From Burkholderia cepacia (GTDB lineage: Bacteria > Pseudomonadota > Gammaproteobacteria > Burkholderiales > Burkholderiaceae): a DNA stretch of 64,000 nt. The stretch covers positions 930,001-994,000 of the forward strand of contig NZ_CP073637.1 of NCBI RefSeq assembly GCF_029962485.1. Direction: 5' to 3'. The translations under genes were made by a program, and so were the position numbers. The notes beneath the pieces are model-generated. The model was not told the DNA's origin and searched no databases. It was given only the letters and a program-made list of their open reading frames with translations. Positions 20,851 through 28,807 of the stretch are shown in pieces. The stretch's first letter is position 1. Each line of letters begins with the position of its first letter.

Positions 20851-21372
20851 ATGAGCGAACTCTTCAAGCGTGAGCGCCGGCAATTCGTGATGGCGTCGAT
20901 GGCTGCGGCCGGCGGCATGCTGCTGGCTGGCCGCGCACCGGCCGCGACGCCGTCGGCGGCGCAGGGCGATGCGCTGAAGCCCGCGCAGGCGGCCGATCCG
21001 ATCTCGCAGCATGGCGCGAGCCCGCGCCTGACCATTCACCTGCTCGATACCTATCACGGTGCGCCTGCGGCCGGCATGCACGTCGAGTTTTCGCGGATCG
21101 AGAAAGGCGAGGCCGTGCCGATCCGCAAGGCGGTCATCAACCGGAACGGGCGAACCGACGAGCCGCTGCTGATCGGCGACACCTACGTCGCAGGCGACTA
21201 CGAACTGCTGATGCAGGTCGACGATTACTTCCGGATGAAGGGTGCGCGGCTGCCGTCGCCGTCGTTCCTGTCGCAGGTGCCGATCCGCTTCCGCGTCACC
21301 GATGCATCGGAACGGCTGCACCTGCCCGTGCAGTTCGGGCCGTGGAACTACACGTACTACCGCGGCAGCTGA
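20851..21372 (+). CDS. Tat-exported 5-hydroxyisourate hydrolase (transthyretin-like)
   Basis: A 173-aa protein with a twin-arginine signal (RRQFVMASMAAAGG, cleavage near APAA about residue 30) followed by a transthyretin-like domain. That domain starts LTIHLLD (conserved His), has GRTDEPLL (conserved Arg) and ends in the diagnostic YRGS. The enzyme opens 5-hydroxyisourate to OHCU; here it should work in the periplasm. A spacer of about 30 residues after the signal is extra compared with the cytosolic paralogue that follows. ATG is 2 bp after the MFS stop. Confidence 0.93.
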   Translation: MSELFKRERRQFVMASMAAAGGMLLAGRAPAATPSAAQGDALKPAQAADPISQHGASPRLTIHLLDTYHGAPAAGMHVEFSRIEKGEAVPIRKAVINRNGRTDEPLLIGDTYVAGDYELLMQVDDYFRMKGARLPSPSFLSQVPIRFRVTDASERLHLPVQFGPWNYTYYRGS

Positions 21373-21418
21373 GCGGCAGGTTCTTTCCGGATTCCTCGAC
21401 CAGAATTGGAGCAAGCGA

Positions 21419-21754
21419 ATGGCTGGCATCAGCACCCATGTTCTCGACCTGACGACCGGCAAGCCGATCGGCGGCGTACCGATCGAACTCTATGACCTCG
21501 GCGTCACGCCGCCCAGATTGCTGAACCGCACGGTCAGCAACGCCGACGGGCGAACCGACGCGCCGATGCTGCGCAGCGAAGCAGCGCGCGCCGGGCAGTT
21601 CGAACTGCGCTTCTCGATCGGTGCGCATTTCAAGGACGCGAGTGCGCTGTCCGACGTCGTGCCGGTTCGCTTCACCGTATTCGATCCGGCACAGCACTAT
21701 CACGTGCCGCTGCTCTGCTCGCCGTGGTCGTTCTCGACGTACCGCGGCAGTTGA
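21419..21754 (+). CDS. Cytosolic 5-hydroxyisourate hydrolase (transthyretin-like)
   Basis: A 111-aa enzyme of normal family length with no signal. ISTHVLD carries the conserved His, GRTDAPML the Arg, HYHVPLL the second His and STYRGS the C-terminal signature. It supplies OHCU to UraD in the cytoplasm. Start ATG at 21419 with GGAG upstream. It lies 46 bp after the exported paralogue; the two differ enough that a recent duplication is unlikely. Confidence 0.95.
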   Translation: MAGISTHVLDLTTGKPIGGVPIELYDLGVTPPRLLNRTVSNADGRTDAPMLRSEAARAGQFELRFSIGAHFKDASALSDVVPVRFTVFDPAQHYHVPLLCSPWSFSTYRGS

Positions 21755-21777
21755 TCTCACCTGAATGGAGAAGTGCT

Positions 21778-22245
21778 ATGTCTCAAACCGATACCTACCT
21801 CGTCGACTCGATCCGCCTCGCGATGGAGAACGTACGGGAGCGCAAGACCTGGCCGTTCGGCGCCGTGCTCGTCCGCGACGGCAAGGTGCTCGCGCGTTCG
21901 GTCAATGAAGTGGAGGCGACGTGCGATCCGAGCGCGCATGCCGAGATGCAGGCCGTGCGTGCCGCGAGCAAGGCGCTCGGCAGCACGGACCTGAGCGGCT
22001 CGGTGATGTATGCGAGCGGGTATCCGTGTTCGATGTGCCTGTCGGCGATGTATCTGGCGGGCGTCAGCGAGGTGTATTACGCGTACTCGAACGAGGACGG
22101 CGAGCCGTACGACTTGTCGGCCGCGCGCGGGTATGTGGAGATCGCGCGTCCGCTGGAAGAGCGCGAGATGAAGCTTGTCTATCACCGTGCGCGCGATGAA
22201 GGGCAGGACCTGTATGAGGCCTGGCAAGCGGTGCATGGTAGCTGA
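21778..22245 (+). CDS. Cytidine-deaminase-fold nucleobase deaminase (guanine deaminase-like)
   Basis: A 155-aa zinc deaminase of the CDA/TadA/GuaD fold with HAE (H54, E56) and PCSMC (C84, C87). In a urate pathway operon the most likely role is guanine to xanthine (bacterial GuaD type) or another purine-derived base. It lacks TadA-type tRNA motifs as far as can be read. Start ATG at 21778 with GGAGAAG upstream; last gene of the operon, followed by a terminator-like hairpin. Confidence 0.85.
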   Translation: MSQTDTYLVDSIRLAMENVRERKTWPFGAVLVRDGKVLARSVNEVEATCDPSAHAEMQAVRAASKALGSTDLSGSVMYASGYPCSMCLSAMYLAGVSEVYYAYSNEDGEPYDLSAARGYVEIARPLEEREMKLVYHRARDEGQDLYEAWQAVHGS

Positions 22246-22632
22246 GCGACGGGCTCGCACCACGCAGGGTTGATCGGTGCTGGCGCTTACGGCGCACTCC
22301 CCGGCACCGGTTTTGGGACATGCTTTCCTGATGAGGGAGGGTGTGTCCTTTTTTCTTTGGGCGGTTCGTGGTGGTTCGGGCGATGGGCCGCTGCCGGGCG
22401 ATTGAGTAGAATCGCTGACGCACAACCGGCATGACCGGATGCGCGAGACGCGTGCGCAACTTGATGAAAATGAACGGCGCGCGTTTCGTTTCGATTGCTC
22501 GCGGCCAGAACGACAAGAAGCGATGACGGCCGCCATGACGTGTCATGTTCCGCATGGGGTTGCCGTGGCAACGATGGTGAGAGATGGCAGGTGGGCATGA
22601 TCCACGACCAATGGCCTTTGGGGAGAAAAGCC
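22246..22632. other. Gene-free interval with a terminator after the purine operon
   Basis: Apart from the hairpin at 22316-22358 and a GGGAGAAA ribosome site near 22621 for the next gene, nothing is recognisable. GC falls toward the right, marking the start of the atypical islet. Confidence 0.5.
22316..22358 (+). terminator. Probable terminator of the purine operon
   Basis: GGACA and TGTCC close an imperfect hairpin with an inner pyrimidine/purine stem, followed by TTTTTTCTTT. Confidence 0.6.
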
Positions 22633-22965
22633 ATGAGCGAAACAACTTCCGTGCGTCGCAAGATCGGTAGCGGCCCGGCGACGCTCGCACTCGCCGAGTG
22701 CGGGATTGCCGGCATCGTCGGTATTTCGATCTTTAATAGTCCAGAGGCCTTTGCCGGGGCGTCGGGGTTCGGCGCGATCGGTACCGCGCTGGCTGTTATC
22801 GTCCTGTGCGGGATCGTTTCGCTCGGTGGTCTCGTCTGGGCGATCGGTGCGTTACTGAATGCAAATCGCGATGCCGGAGCGAACGCGATGCCGGCGTATT
22901 GCGCGATCGTGCTTCATGGCCTGCTGTGCTTGCCTATCCTGATCGTGATGATGCGGGCGGTATGA
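22633..22965 (+). CDS. Small hypothetical inner-membrane protein (110 aa)
   Basis: A 110-aa protein with a short polar N-tail and about three hydrophobic helices (approximately residues 17-35, 48-75 and 88-107), rich in Gly, Ala and Ile. The ATG at 22633 has a good GGGAGAAA ribosome site, which supports it as a real gene. I recognise no family. It lies in the lower-GC islet beside a tRNA gene and an immunity-type gene, so it could belong to the same acquired DNA; that is context only. Confidence 0.6.
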   Translation: MSETTSVRRKIGSGPATLALAECGIAGIVGISIFNSPEAFAGASGFGAIGTALAVIVLCGIVSLGGLVWAIGALLNANRDAGANAMPAYCAIVLHGLLCLPILIVMMRAV

Positions 22966-23035
22966 GGTGGGCGTTGCGTGCGTCGACCCGGCGTTCGCAT
23001 GTGGTTGGGTGAGGGCGGCGGGAAGTGTGTTGCGG

Positions 23036-23134
23036 ATGGCGCGAGCGCCGGACTTTACGTCGTGGGAGAGCTATCGGGAGATCTTGCGACGAGTAAGCGA
23101 CGGACATGCGCCGTGGCACACATTCGAGAACTGA
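23036..23134 (+). pseudogene. Short ORF, possible remnant of a toxin C-terminus
   Basis: A 32-codon frame reading MARAPDFTSWESYREI... to HTFEN and stop. The Trp/Tyr-rich, charged pattern looks like real protein rather than noise and is open further upstream without an ATG. It has no ribosome site. A C-terminal scrap of a polymorphic toxin would fit the immunity-type gene 270 bp downstream, but no toxin family is identified. Confidence 0.3.
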
Positions 23135-23204
23135 TATTGCTGGAAGAGGGGCAGTGACTGCCAGAGAACCCTTCAGGCCATGTGCGGCAAGGGTTTGGAA
23201 GGAC

Positions 23205-23279
23205 TGGAGCGGGCGATGGGAATCGAACCCACGTCATCAGCTTGGGAAGCTGAGGTAATGGCCATTATACGACGCCCGC
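23205..23279 (-). tRNA. tRNA-Gly (anticodon CCC)
   Basis: The minus strand folds as a complete cloverleaf. The 7-bp acceptor is GCGGGCG/CGCCCGC, the anticodon arm is TCAGC-TTCCCAA-GCTGA with anticodon CCC, the T loop is GGTTCGATTCC, the discriminator is T and CCA is encoded (75 nt with CCA). Confidence 0.96.
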
Positions 23280-23289
23280 AGAGCCGTTG

Positions 23290-23319
23290 ATTCTACAAGA
23301 GGTTGGGTGAGAATGGCAA
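23290..23319 (-). promoter_or_regulatory. Sigma-70 promoter of tRNA-Gly
   Basis: On the minus strand TTGCCA and TAGAAT are separated by 18 bp, and the -10 box ends 10 bp before the mature 5' end of the tRNA. Confidence 0.6.
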
Positions 23320-23401
23320 GCGTCGGATTCTGGCTACTGGCATGGCTACGTAGCGGAGCGCTAGCCGATGATGGCAAACAATCGACGAACGAACAGGTTC
23401 A

Positions 23402-24478
23402 ATGATGTTGACTATTTTGACCATGACCCCCGAGCAGGAACAGGATGCGCGAGCAAAGGCGTTTTATCTGCTCAAGAAATGGACGAGTTTCACGTTCCTG
23501 GAATACGCCGTTGGACTATATCGGGACTTTCTCGGCGCGTATGCAAAACAACTGGACACACCGAGCCCAAATCAGGTGGAGCTCGAGGAAGCCTACACAC
23601 ATGATTTCTTGGGGGCACTGGTGCACATGGATCTGGGCATCGATGCATTGCGCCGAGGTCTTGACAAACGAGCAGCATACGACGCGCTGGTTATAGGAAG
23701 CCAGCAAGGCGGCGACCTGTTGTTTGGACGGAGTGCGCTTGAAATCGGTCGTAAATACGATCCGTTTTTTCATTCACTGGGGCTGAAGGACACCAACTTT
23801 TCGGATCCGGTGTATGCCACCGGATTCGCGGAGGGGGTGTGGATCGAGAGATTGATCTGCTACGCGCTCAAGTGCACGGTCGGGCTCGATTTTTCCGAAT
23901 ACCTTACCTATGGCAAGCGTGCCGACGGCGGCACACGTGTGTTCAAGCATTGGACGTATGAATCGTTGTTCCAGGATCCGTTATTTCCGGCCTGGCGGTA
24001 TTGGCCACCCGGTCGCACCTATCCCGCATCGCTTCCTCCCTGTCCGCCGAAGAACGAATCCGCAAGCGGCGAGGTTTGCAGCGGTCAGGAGATTCCTGTC
24101 GAGGGGATCTGGGAGCCATGGTTTCCTTCCGGAGAGGTGGGCTGTCCGAGCTATTTCCTCAAAGGCAGTGTTGCCCACAAGTACTTGTTGGAAGGGTCCA
24201 ACGACGAACATGCGGTGCGCTGGCGGCTGCTGTGGGAAGACACGCGTTACCGGGACGGCAGCATTCCGGCAGAGGAGGAAACTTACTTCCCCACGCCTGT
24301 CGCGCAACCGAGGCTACGGGTTCCGCCCGGAGAGCCTTGTCCGCGCACCGGTTACTGGCAAAGCCCAGCCGTGAAAGATTCGGTTCATGTCGAAGCCGGA
24401 GCGCCAATGCCGGGACCGCAACGCACAGCGTGGGGGATGGTCATTTGGCATTATGGTGATCCTCAACCGGACAATTGA
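23402..24478 (+). CDS. Imm71/Imm72-type immunity protein, orphan
   Basis: A 358-aa soluble protein. The N-terminal half is helical (FYLLKKWTSFTFLEYAVGLY...). The C-terminal half has the pattern I associate with Imm71/Imm72 immunity proteins of Burkholderia polymorphic toxin loci: FPAW, GIWEPW, VRWRLLWEDTRYRDGSIP.EE, then CPRTGYW. Such proteins neutralise a cognate toxin, often a type VI effector. No complete toxin gene is adjacent. GC is clearly lower and codon use less biased than in the neighbours, suggesting transfer. The start could be any of three close in-frame ATGs; none has a strong ribosome site. Confidence 0.72.
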   Translation: MMLTILTMTPEQEQDARAKAFYLLKKWTSFTFLEYAVGLYRDFLGAYAKQLDTPSPNQVELEEAYTHDFLGALVHMDLGIDALRRGLDKRAAYDALVIGSQQGGDLLFGRSALEIGRKYDPFFHSLGLKDTNFSDPVYATGFAEGVWIERLICYALKCTVGLDFSEYLTYGKRADGGTRVFKHWTYESLFQDPLFPAWRYWPPGRTYPASLPPCPPKNESASGEVCSGQEIPVEGIWEPWFPSGEVGCPSYFLKGSVAHKYLLEGSNDEHAVRWRLLWEDTRYRDGSIPAEEETYFPTPVAQPRLRVPPGEPCPRTGYWQSPAVKDSVHVEAGAPMPGPQRTAWGMVIWHYGDPQPDN

Positions 24479-24709
24479 AGAACTGCTAAGCCCTGAGGGT
24501 AACGGCGCTTCGCGACTTGGTCATGAAGCGTCTGATCGTAACGTAAGGCGGCACCGCAGCACCAACGCTGAGCGAAACACGCCGGCGGCGTGCTTGCCCA
24601 CAAGCCAGTGTCGAAATTAGACGAGTCAGTGTCGGAAGCATGCAAGCCCCGACAACGCTTTCGAACTAACGTGACAAGCCTCTTACACGATCGTTAGTCT
24701 GGAGCCGAC

Positions 24710-25054
24710 ATGTCCGATTTCATCACCGTTCTTCGCGAAACCTGCCCGACGCCGGTCCTTGATGCGACCAAGTGGAAACGCATTGGCGGCGATCCGCACA
24801 CCGTGAACCTCAACGCGTACCTCTCCAAGGACGGCAGCAAGATCATGGGTACCTGGATCTGCACGCCGGGCAAGTTCGAGGTGAACTACGAGAAGTGGGA
24901 GTACTGCCACTTCCTCGATGGCTACTGCATCATCACGCCGGAAGGCGAGAAATCGGTGCACCTGAAAGCTGGCGACGTGTTCGTGATCGAACCCGGCATG
25001 AAAGGGACGTGGGAAGTAGTGGAGACGGTGCGCAAGTACTTCGTCTTCGCCTGA
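24710..25054 (+). CDS. Cupin-domain protein (DUF861 / Cupin_3 type)
   Basis: A 114-aa single cupin barrel. WEYCHFLDGYCIITPEGE followed by LKAGDVFVIEPGMKGTWEV matches the small DUF861 cupins related to EutQ and ureidoglycine aminohydrolase. Metal-binding residues of motif 1 are partly present (His in YCHF, Glu in PEGE). Enzymatic activity is not certain. Start ATG at 24710 with GGAG upstream. Return to normal GC marks the right edge of the islet. Confidence 0.85.
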   Translation: MSDFITVLRETCPTPVLDATKWKRIGGDPHTVNLNAYLSKDGSKIMGTWICTPGKFEVNYEKWEYCHFLDGYCIITPEGEKSVHLKAGDVFVIEPGMKGTWEVVETVRKYFVFA

Positions 25055-25339
25055 GCGGGCCGATAGATTCGAGCCACGCTTGTCTTGGTCGCCCGACACC
25101 CGCCCGGTTCACGGAGCACGGAGGCAAGCAGGGGATTCCGGCTCAATAAGACCCGATCCGGTTCAAAAACGGCTCGCCGAGCGTGGTTGCACGCTTGGCC
25201 GGCTTTACCACCCCGCGCGATCGCGCCGGGTGCCGGCAAGACATCGCGCAAGCGCCTATGATGCGGCGATCAGCCTGTCGCGCCGGCCGTCGTGCGCGCA
25301 TGGCCTGCGAAAACCGAACGTTTTCCCGGAACCCCGCCC

Positions 25340-26506
25340 ATGCGCATCACCGCGATCCACGAGCAAGCGATTCCCGTGTCCCGCTATGCCGATCCGGCGA
25401 TTCCATCCGGCGGCCTGACGACGAGTGTCGTTGCAGTCGTGACCGACGTCGTGCGCGATGGCCACCCGGTGACGGGCTACGGCTACGCATCGATCGGTCG
25501 CTTCGCGCAGGGCGGCCTGATCCGCGAACGGTTCGCGCCGCGCCTGCTGGCCGCGGCCGACACGCTCGCCGACGAAGCCGGCACGAACCTCGACCCGTTC
25601 CGCGCATGGCGCGCGATGATGGCCGGCGAAAAGCCCGGCGGACACGGCGAACGCTGCGTCGCAGTCGGCACGCTCGACATGGCGATCTGGGACGCCGCCG
25701 CGAAAATCGCCGACCTGCCGCTCAATCGCTTTCTGGCCGACCGGCTTGGACGCACGGCAGCACCACGCGTCCGTGTGTACGCGGGCGGCGGCTACCGCTA
25801 TCCGCATGACGATCTAGCGCGTCTGTCCGACGAGATGCGCCGGATCGTCGATCTCGGCTACACGCACGCGAAGATCAAGATCGGCGGCGCGGATCTCGAC
25901 CAGGATCGACGCCGCATCGAAGTCGCCGCCGCGCACCTTGCGGGCAGTTCGCGTCTCGCGGTCGACGCGATGAATACGTATGACACGACGACGGTCGGCG
26001 CGGCCGCCGAGATGCTCGCACCGTTCGACCTCTGGTGGTTCGAGGACGTGTGCGATCCGCTCGACCTGCCGCTCCAGGCAGACCTCGCCACACGATACGC
26101 ATCACCGATCGCGGCCGGCGAAGCCTTGTTCTCGCTCGCCGAAGCAAAGCTGCTCGACCGTTACGGCGGGCTGCGCAACGACCGCGACGTGCTCGTATTC
26201 GATCCCGTGCATTGCTACGGACTGCCGGGCTATCTGCAGATCGTCGATCACTTCGTGTCGCGCGGCTGGCGATGCGATGCGTTCTGGCCGCATGGCGGTC
26301 ATCTGTTCTCGCTGCACGTCGTCGCGGCGCTCGGTCTCGGTGGTGCGGAAGTCAGTCCGTTCGCGTTCCGTCCGTTCGGCGGGCTGGCCGATGGCGAAAC
26401 CGTCGACGCCGGATACGCGCGCGTGCCGCAGGCGCCGGGCATCGGTTTCGAACTGCATGCCACCGCGCACGAAGTATTCCGCGCAGTATCGGTATCGGGC
26501 CGTTGA
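25340..26506 (+). CDS. D-tartrate dehydratase-like enolase-superfamily enzyme
   Basis: A 388-aa protein of the mandelate racemase / muconate lactonizing fold. It resembles characterised Bradyrhizobium D-tartrate dehydratase over its length (TTSVVAVVTDVVR, GYG...GR..QGGLIRERFA, EKPGGHGER.VAVGT.DMA.WD). Catalytic K178/K180 in KIKIGG, metal ligands D209, E235 and E261, and H318 in WPHGGH are present. The Asn two residues after the first metal ligand in the reference enzyme is Met211 here, with Asn at 212. Substrate is therefore an acid sugar or tartrate isomer, not settled. ATG at 25340. Confidence 0.85.
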   Translation: MRITAIHEQAIPVSRYADPAIPSGGLTTSVVAVVTDVVRDGHPVTGYGYASIGRFAQGGLIRERFAPRLLAAADTLADEAGTNLDPFRAWRAMMAGEKPGGHGERCVAVGTLDMAIWDAAAKIADLPLNRFLADRLGRTAAPRVRVYAGGGYRYPHDDLARLSDEMRRIVDLGYTHAKIKIGGADLDQDRRRIEVAAAHLAGSSRLAVDAMNTYDTTTVGAAAEMLAPFDLWWFEDVCDPLDLPLQADLATRYASPIAAGEALFSLAEAKLLDRYGGLRNDRDVLVFDPVHCYGLPGYLQIVDHFVSRGWRCDAFWPHGGHLFSLHVVAALGLGGAEVSPFAFRPFGGLADGETVDAGYARVPQAPGIGFELHATAHEVFRAVSVSGR

Positions 26507-26509
26507 CGG

Positions 26510-27136
26510 CTAAAGCGCGTCGATCGCGAATCGAATCGCGAAGCCGAGCATCATCACAGCAACGAAGCCATCGAGCACACGCCATGCGAGCGTGCGAGCG
26601 AACCACGCACGGCACGCGCGTGCGCCATAGGCGAGCATCAGGAACCACGCGAGCGAAGCGGTCATCGCGCCGATCGCAAACGGCGTGCGTGCGGACGGCG
26701 TGTGGCTCACGATCGCGGTGCCGAGCAGCAGCACGGTATCGATCCACGCATACGGATTGAGCAGCGAAACGGCGGCGGTCGCGAGTACCGTGCGTGCCCG
26801 CGTGGGCTCGCTGCCGGCGCGCGAACCGTCGACCTGCCCGGGCTGCCGTCTGACGATCGCCGAACGCAACGCGAGCAGGCCATAACCGGCGAGATAGGCG
26901 ATACCGGCCCACAGCGCGGCCGATACCACACCGGGATGCCGCGACAGCAGCGCCGACAACCCCTGCGCGCCGAGCGCGATCAGCAGCGCGTCGCTACCTG
27001 CGCAGACGAGGGCAATGGAGAGCAGATGGGGGCTCGAGATCGAGCGCTTGATGACGAAGGCGTCCTTGGGGCCGACCGACGTGAACAGGCCGGCGCCAAG
27101 CAGCAGGCCTTCGATGAAGGCAGAGGTGTCGAGCAC
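26510..27136 (-). CDS. LysE/ArgO-type amino-acid exporter
   Basis: A 208-aa inner-membrane protein with about six helices. The N-terminus (FIEGLLLGAGLFTSVGPKDAFVIKRSI) and the SLLNPYAWIDTVLL motif are typical of LysE/ArgO exporters of lysine or arginine. Start is GTG at 27134-27136. It converges on the dehydratase gene with only 3 bp between stops, so the two may share termination. The exact amino acid exported is not known. Confidence 0.9.
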   Translation of the reverse strand: MLDTSAFIEGLLLGAGLFTSVGPKDAFVIKRSISSPHLLSIALVCAGSDALLIALGAQGLSALLSRHPGVVSAALWAGIAYLAGYGLLALRSAIVRRQPGQVDGSRAGSEPTRARTVLATAAVSLLNPYAWIDTVLLLGTAIVSHTPSARTPFAIGAMTASLAWFLMLAYGARACRAWFARTLAWRVLDGFVAVMMLGFAIRFAIDAL

Positions 27137-27244
27137 GAGCGGGCCGACAACCTCTTAAGCTGAACCGGTGATGGTTACGATGTGAGCAACGTTAAGGGGT
27201 GCCGGGGGGCGTTGTCAATGCCCCGCCGGGTACCTGCGCGCCGG

Positions 27245-27586
27245 TCACCGTGTTGCCGCATCGCCGAGGTTGAGCGCGACGAGCGCGCAGACGGTCAGCG
27301 CGATGCCGCCGAGCTTCAGTAAGGATACCGATTCATCGAAGCAGACGATGCCGATCACGGCGGTGGCCGCCGTGCTGGCGGCGGCCCAGCTCGCGTACGC
27401 GAGTCCCATTTCGAGGCGCTTCGTCGCGAGCGCCATCAGCCACACGGCGAACGCATAGCAGACGACCGTGATCGCAGACGGCAGCGGGCGGGAAAAACCG
27501 GCCGAAAATTTCAGGCCGACGGAGCCGAGCACTTCGGCGAGAACACTGACGCCCAGCACAAGCCAGGCAGACTGGAACGGGGACAC
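27245..27586 (-). CDS. Small multidrug resistance (SMR) family transporter
   Basis: A 113-aa four-helix proton antiporter that works as a dimer. The membrane glutamate in VLAEVLGS (residue 18) and the YASW motif are present. Key residues are mixed between the Qac (toxic cation) and Gdx (guanidinium) types, so the substrate is open. Start GTG with GGAGG ribosome site. No guanidine riboswitch was recognised upstream. Confidence 0.88.
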   Translation of the reverse strand: MSPFQSAWLVLGVSVLAEVLGSVGLKFSAGFSRPLPSAITVVCYAFAVWLMALATKRLEMGLAYASWAAASTAATAVIGIVCFDESVSLLKLGGIALTVCALVALNLGDAATR

Positions 27587-27707
27587 GGATGGCCTCCTTC
27601 CCCCGACGCTTATACCGAGCGGCGAGGAGAAGTGGAGGTGTCAGCGGTACCCAGTGAAAGGAGCTTAGTACGCGCGGTGGGGCAGTACAAGGCAAGCGCC
27701 GCGCGGG

Positions 27708-28637
27708 TCACGCGCGATCGCCATGGCCGGCTGCCCATTCGGGCCGCTGCCCGAGCGTGTCGAACAGCCGGACGATCTCGGCCTTCACCTTCTGCACCGC
27801 GTTGCTGACGAGCGCGGTGTCGTGCCAGCACAGCGACAGGTCCCGTGCGAACAGCCGGTGCGCGACGGTCGACAGCTTGAGCTTGCGTTCCTCGATCTCG
27901 ACGTGCGCGGCCGTCCACGGCAGGATCGTTACGCCGAGCTGCGCCATCACGGCTGCGAACAGCAGCCCGGTCGAACTCGCCTCGAAGCTGATTTCGTACG
28001 ACAGCCCGGCCTCGCGCATCGCCCAGTCGACACGGTTGCGGATCGTGTTCGGCGCGCTCGGCAGCACGAGCGGCATGTGCGCGATCGCGTCGAGCGGCAC
28101 GGGATCGTCCGGCACCGGGAATTCGGGCCACGTGATCAGGTACAGCGTTTCCGTCAGCAGCCGGTGGATCGCGATGCCGCGCGTGTCGACCGCATCGACG
28201 ACGATCGCGAGATCGAGCCGCGCGCGTTCGAGCAGCGTGTCGAGATCGGCGCTCGGCGCCTCGATCAGCTCCAGCATGATGCCGGGATAGCGGTCGCGTA
28301 CCGCGCGGGCGAGCGGAATGGCCAGCACGCGCGCGGTGCTCGACGGCATCCCGACCGTCACGCGGCCCTGGGGCGTATCGGCGTCGCGGCGCAGCAACTC
28401 GCGCGTGCCGTCGGCCTGGCGCAGCAGTTCGAGCGCGTGCTGGTACAGCGTGCGGCCGGCGGCGGTCGGCGCGACGCCGCGCACGCTCCGCTCGAGCAGC
28501 TGCATCCCGAGATCCTGTTCGAGATTGCGCATCTGCTGGCTCACCGCCGGCTGCGCGACATGCAGCGCCTCGCTCGCATGCGTGACGTTGCCGCATTCGA
28601 CGACCTTCACGAAATAGCGCAACTGTCTCAAGTCCAT
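27708..28637 (-). CDS. LysR-family regulator (NAC/CynR-like)
   Basis: A 309-aa LysR regulator starting MDLRQLRYFVKVVECGNVTHASEALHVAQPAVSQQMRNLE, the Nac/CynR-like HTH. The effector domain follows. The ATG at 28635-28637 is preferred to an upstream codon, based on family length. It is divergent from the MFS-CoA-transferase-decarboxylase operon, which it probably regulates; the AATATCATATT dyad at 28688-28698 in the 170-bp shared region is a candidate site. Confidence 0.9.
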   Translation of the reverse strand: MDLRQLRYFVKVVECGNVTHASEALHVAQPAVSQQMRNLEQDLGMQLLERSVRGVAPTAAGRTLYQHALELLRQADGTRELLRRDADTPQGRVTVGMPSSTARVLAIPLARAVRDRYPGIMLELIEAPSADLDTLLERARLDLAIVVDAVDTRGIAIHRLLTETLYLITWPEFPVPDDPVPLDAIAHMPLVLPSAPNTIRNRVDWAMREAGLSYEISFEASSTGLLFAAVMAQLGVTILPWTAAHVEIEERKLKLSTVAHRLFARDLSLCWHDTALVSNAVQKVKAEIVRLFDTLGQRPEWAAGHGDRA

Positions 28638-28687
28638 CGCCGCCGTCTCCCGATTCAAGCCATAAGCCAATCCGATCGAGCAAGATG

Positions 28688-28726
28688 AATATCATATTTT
28701 TCTGCGATCGATGGTGTTTCTATACT
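28688..28726 (+). promoter_or_regulatory. LysR-type dyad and -10 box of the MFS-CoA transferase operon
   Basis: The dyad AATATCATATT (28688-28698) is followed by TATACT (28721-28726), a good -10 box. The -35 is weak, as expected for an activator-dependent promoter. Local AT content is much higher than around it. Confidence 0.4.
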
Positions 28727-28807
28727 CGTCTCACAAAAGAGCCCGACTGCCGGCCATCCCGGACCGGACGCGGCGAACGTGCCGGCCCCGCCGGCAAGGA
28801 GACGAAG

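Noticed and set aside
23205..23279. Integrated element at tRNA-Gly with flanking attachment repeats
   Set aside because: No second copy of the tRNA 3' end was noticed in the window and no integrase gene is present, so an intact island cannot be claimed.
27587..27707. Guanidine riboswitch upstream of the SMR gene
   Set aside because: Neither the ACGR-loop pair of the type II form nor the conserved blocks of type I or III could be seen.
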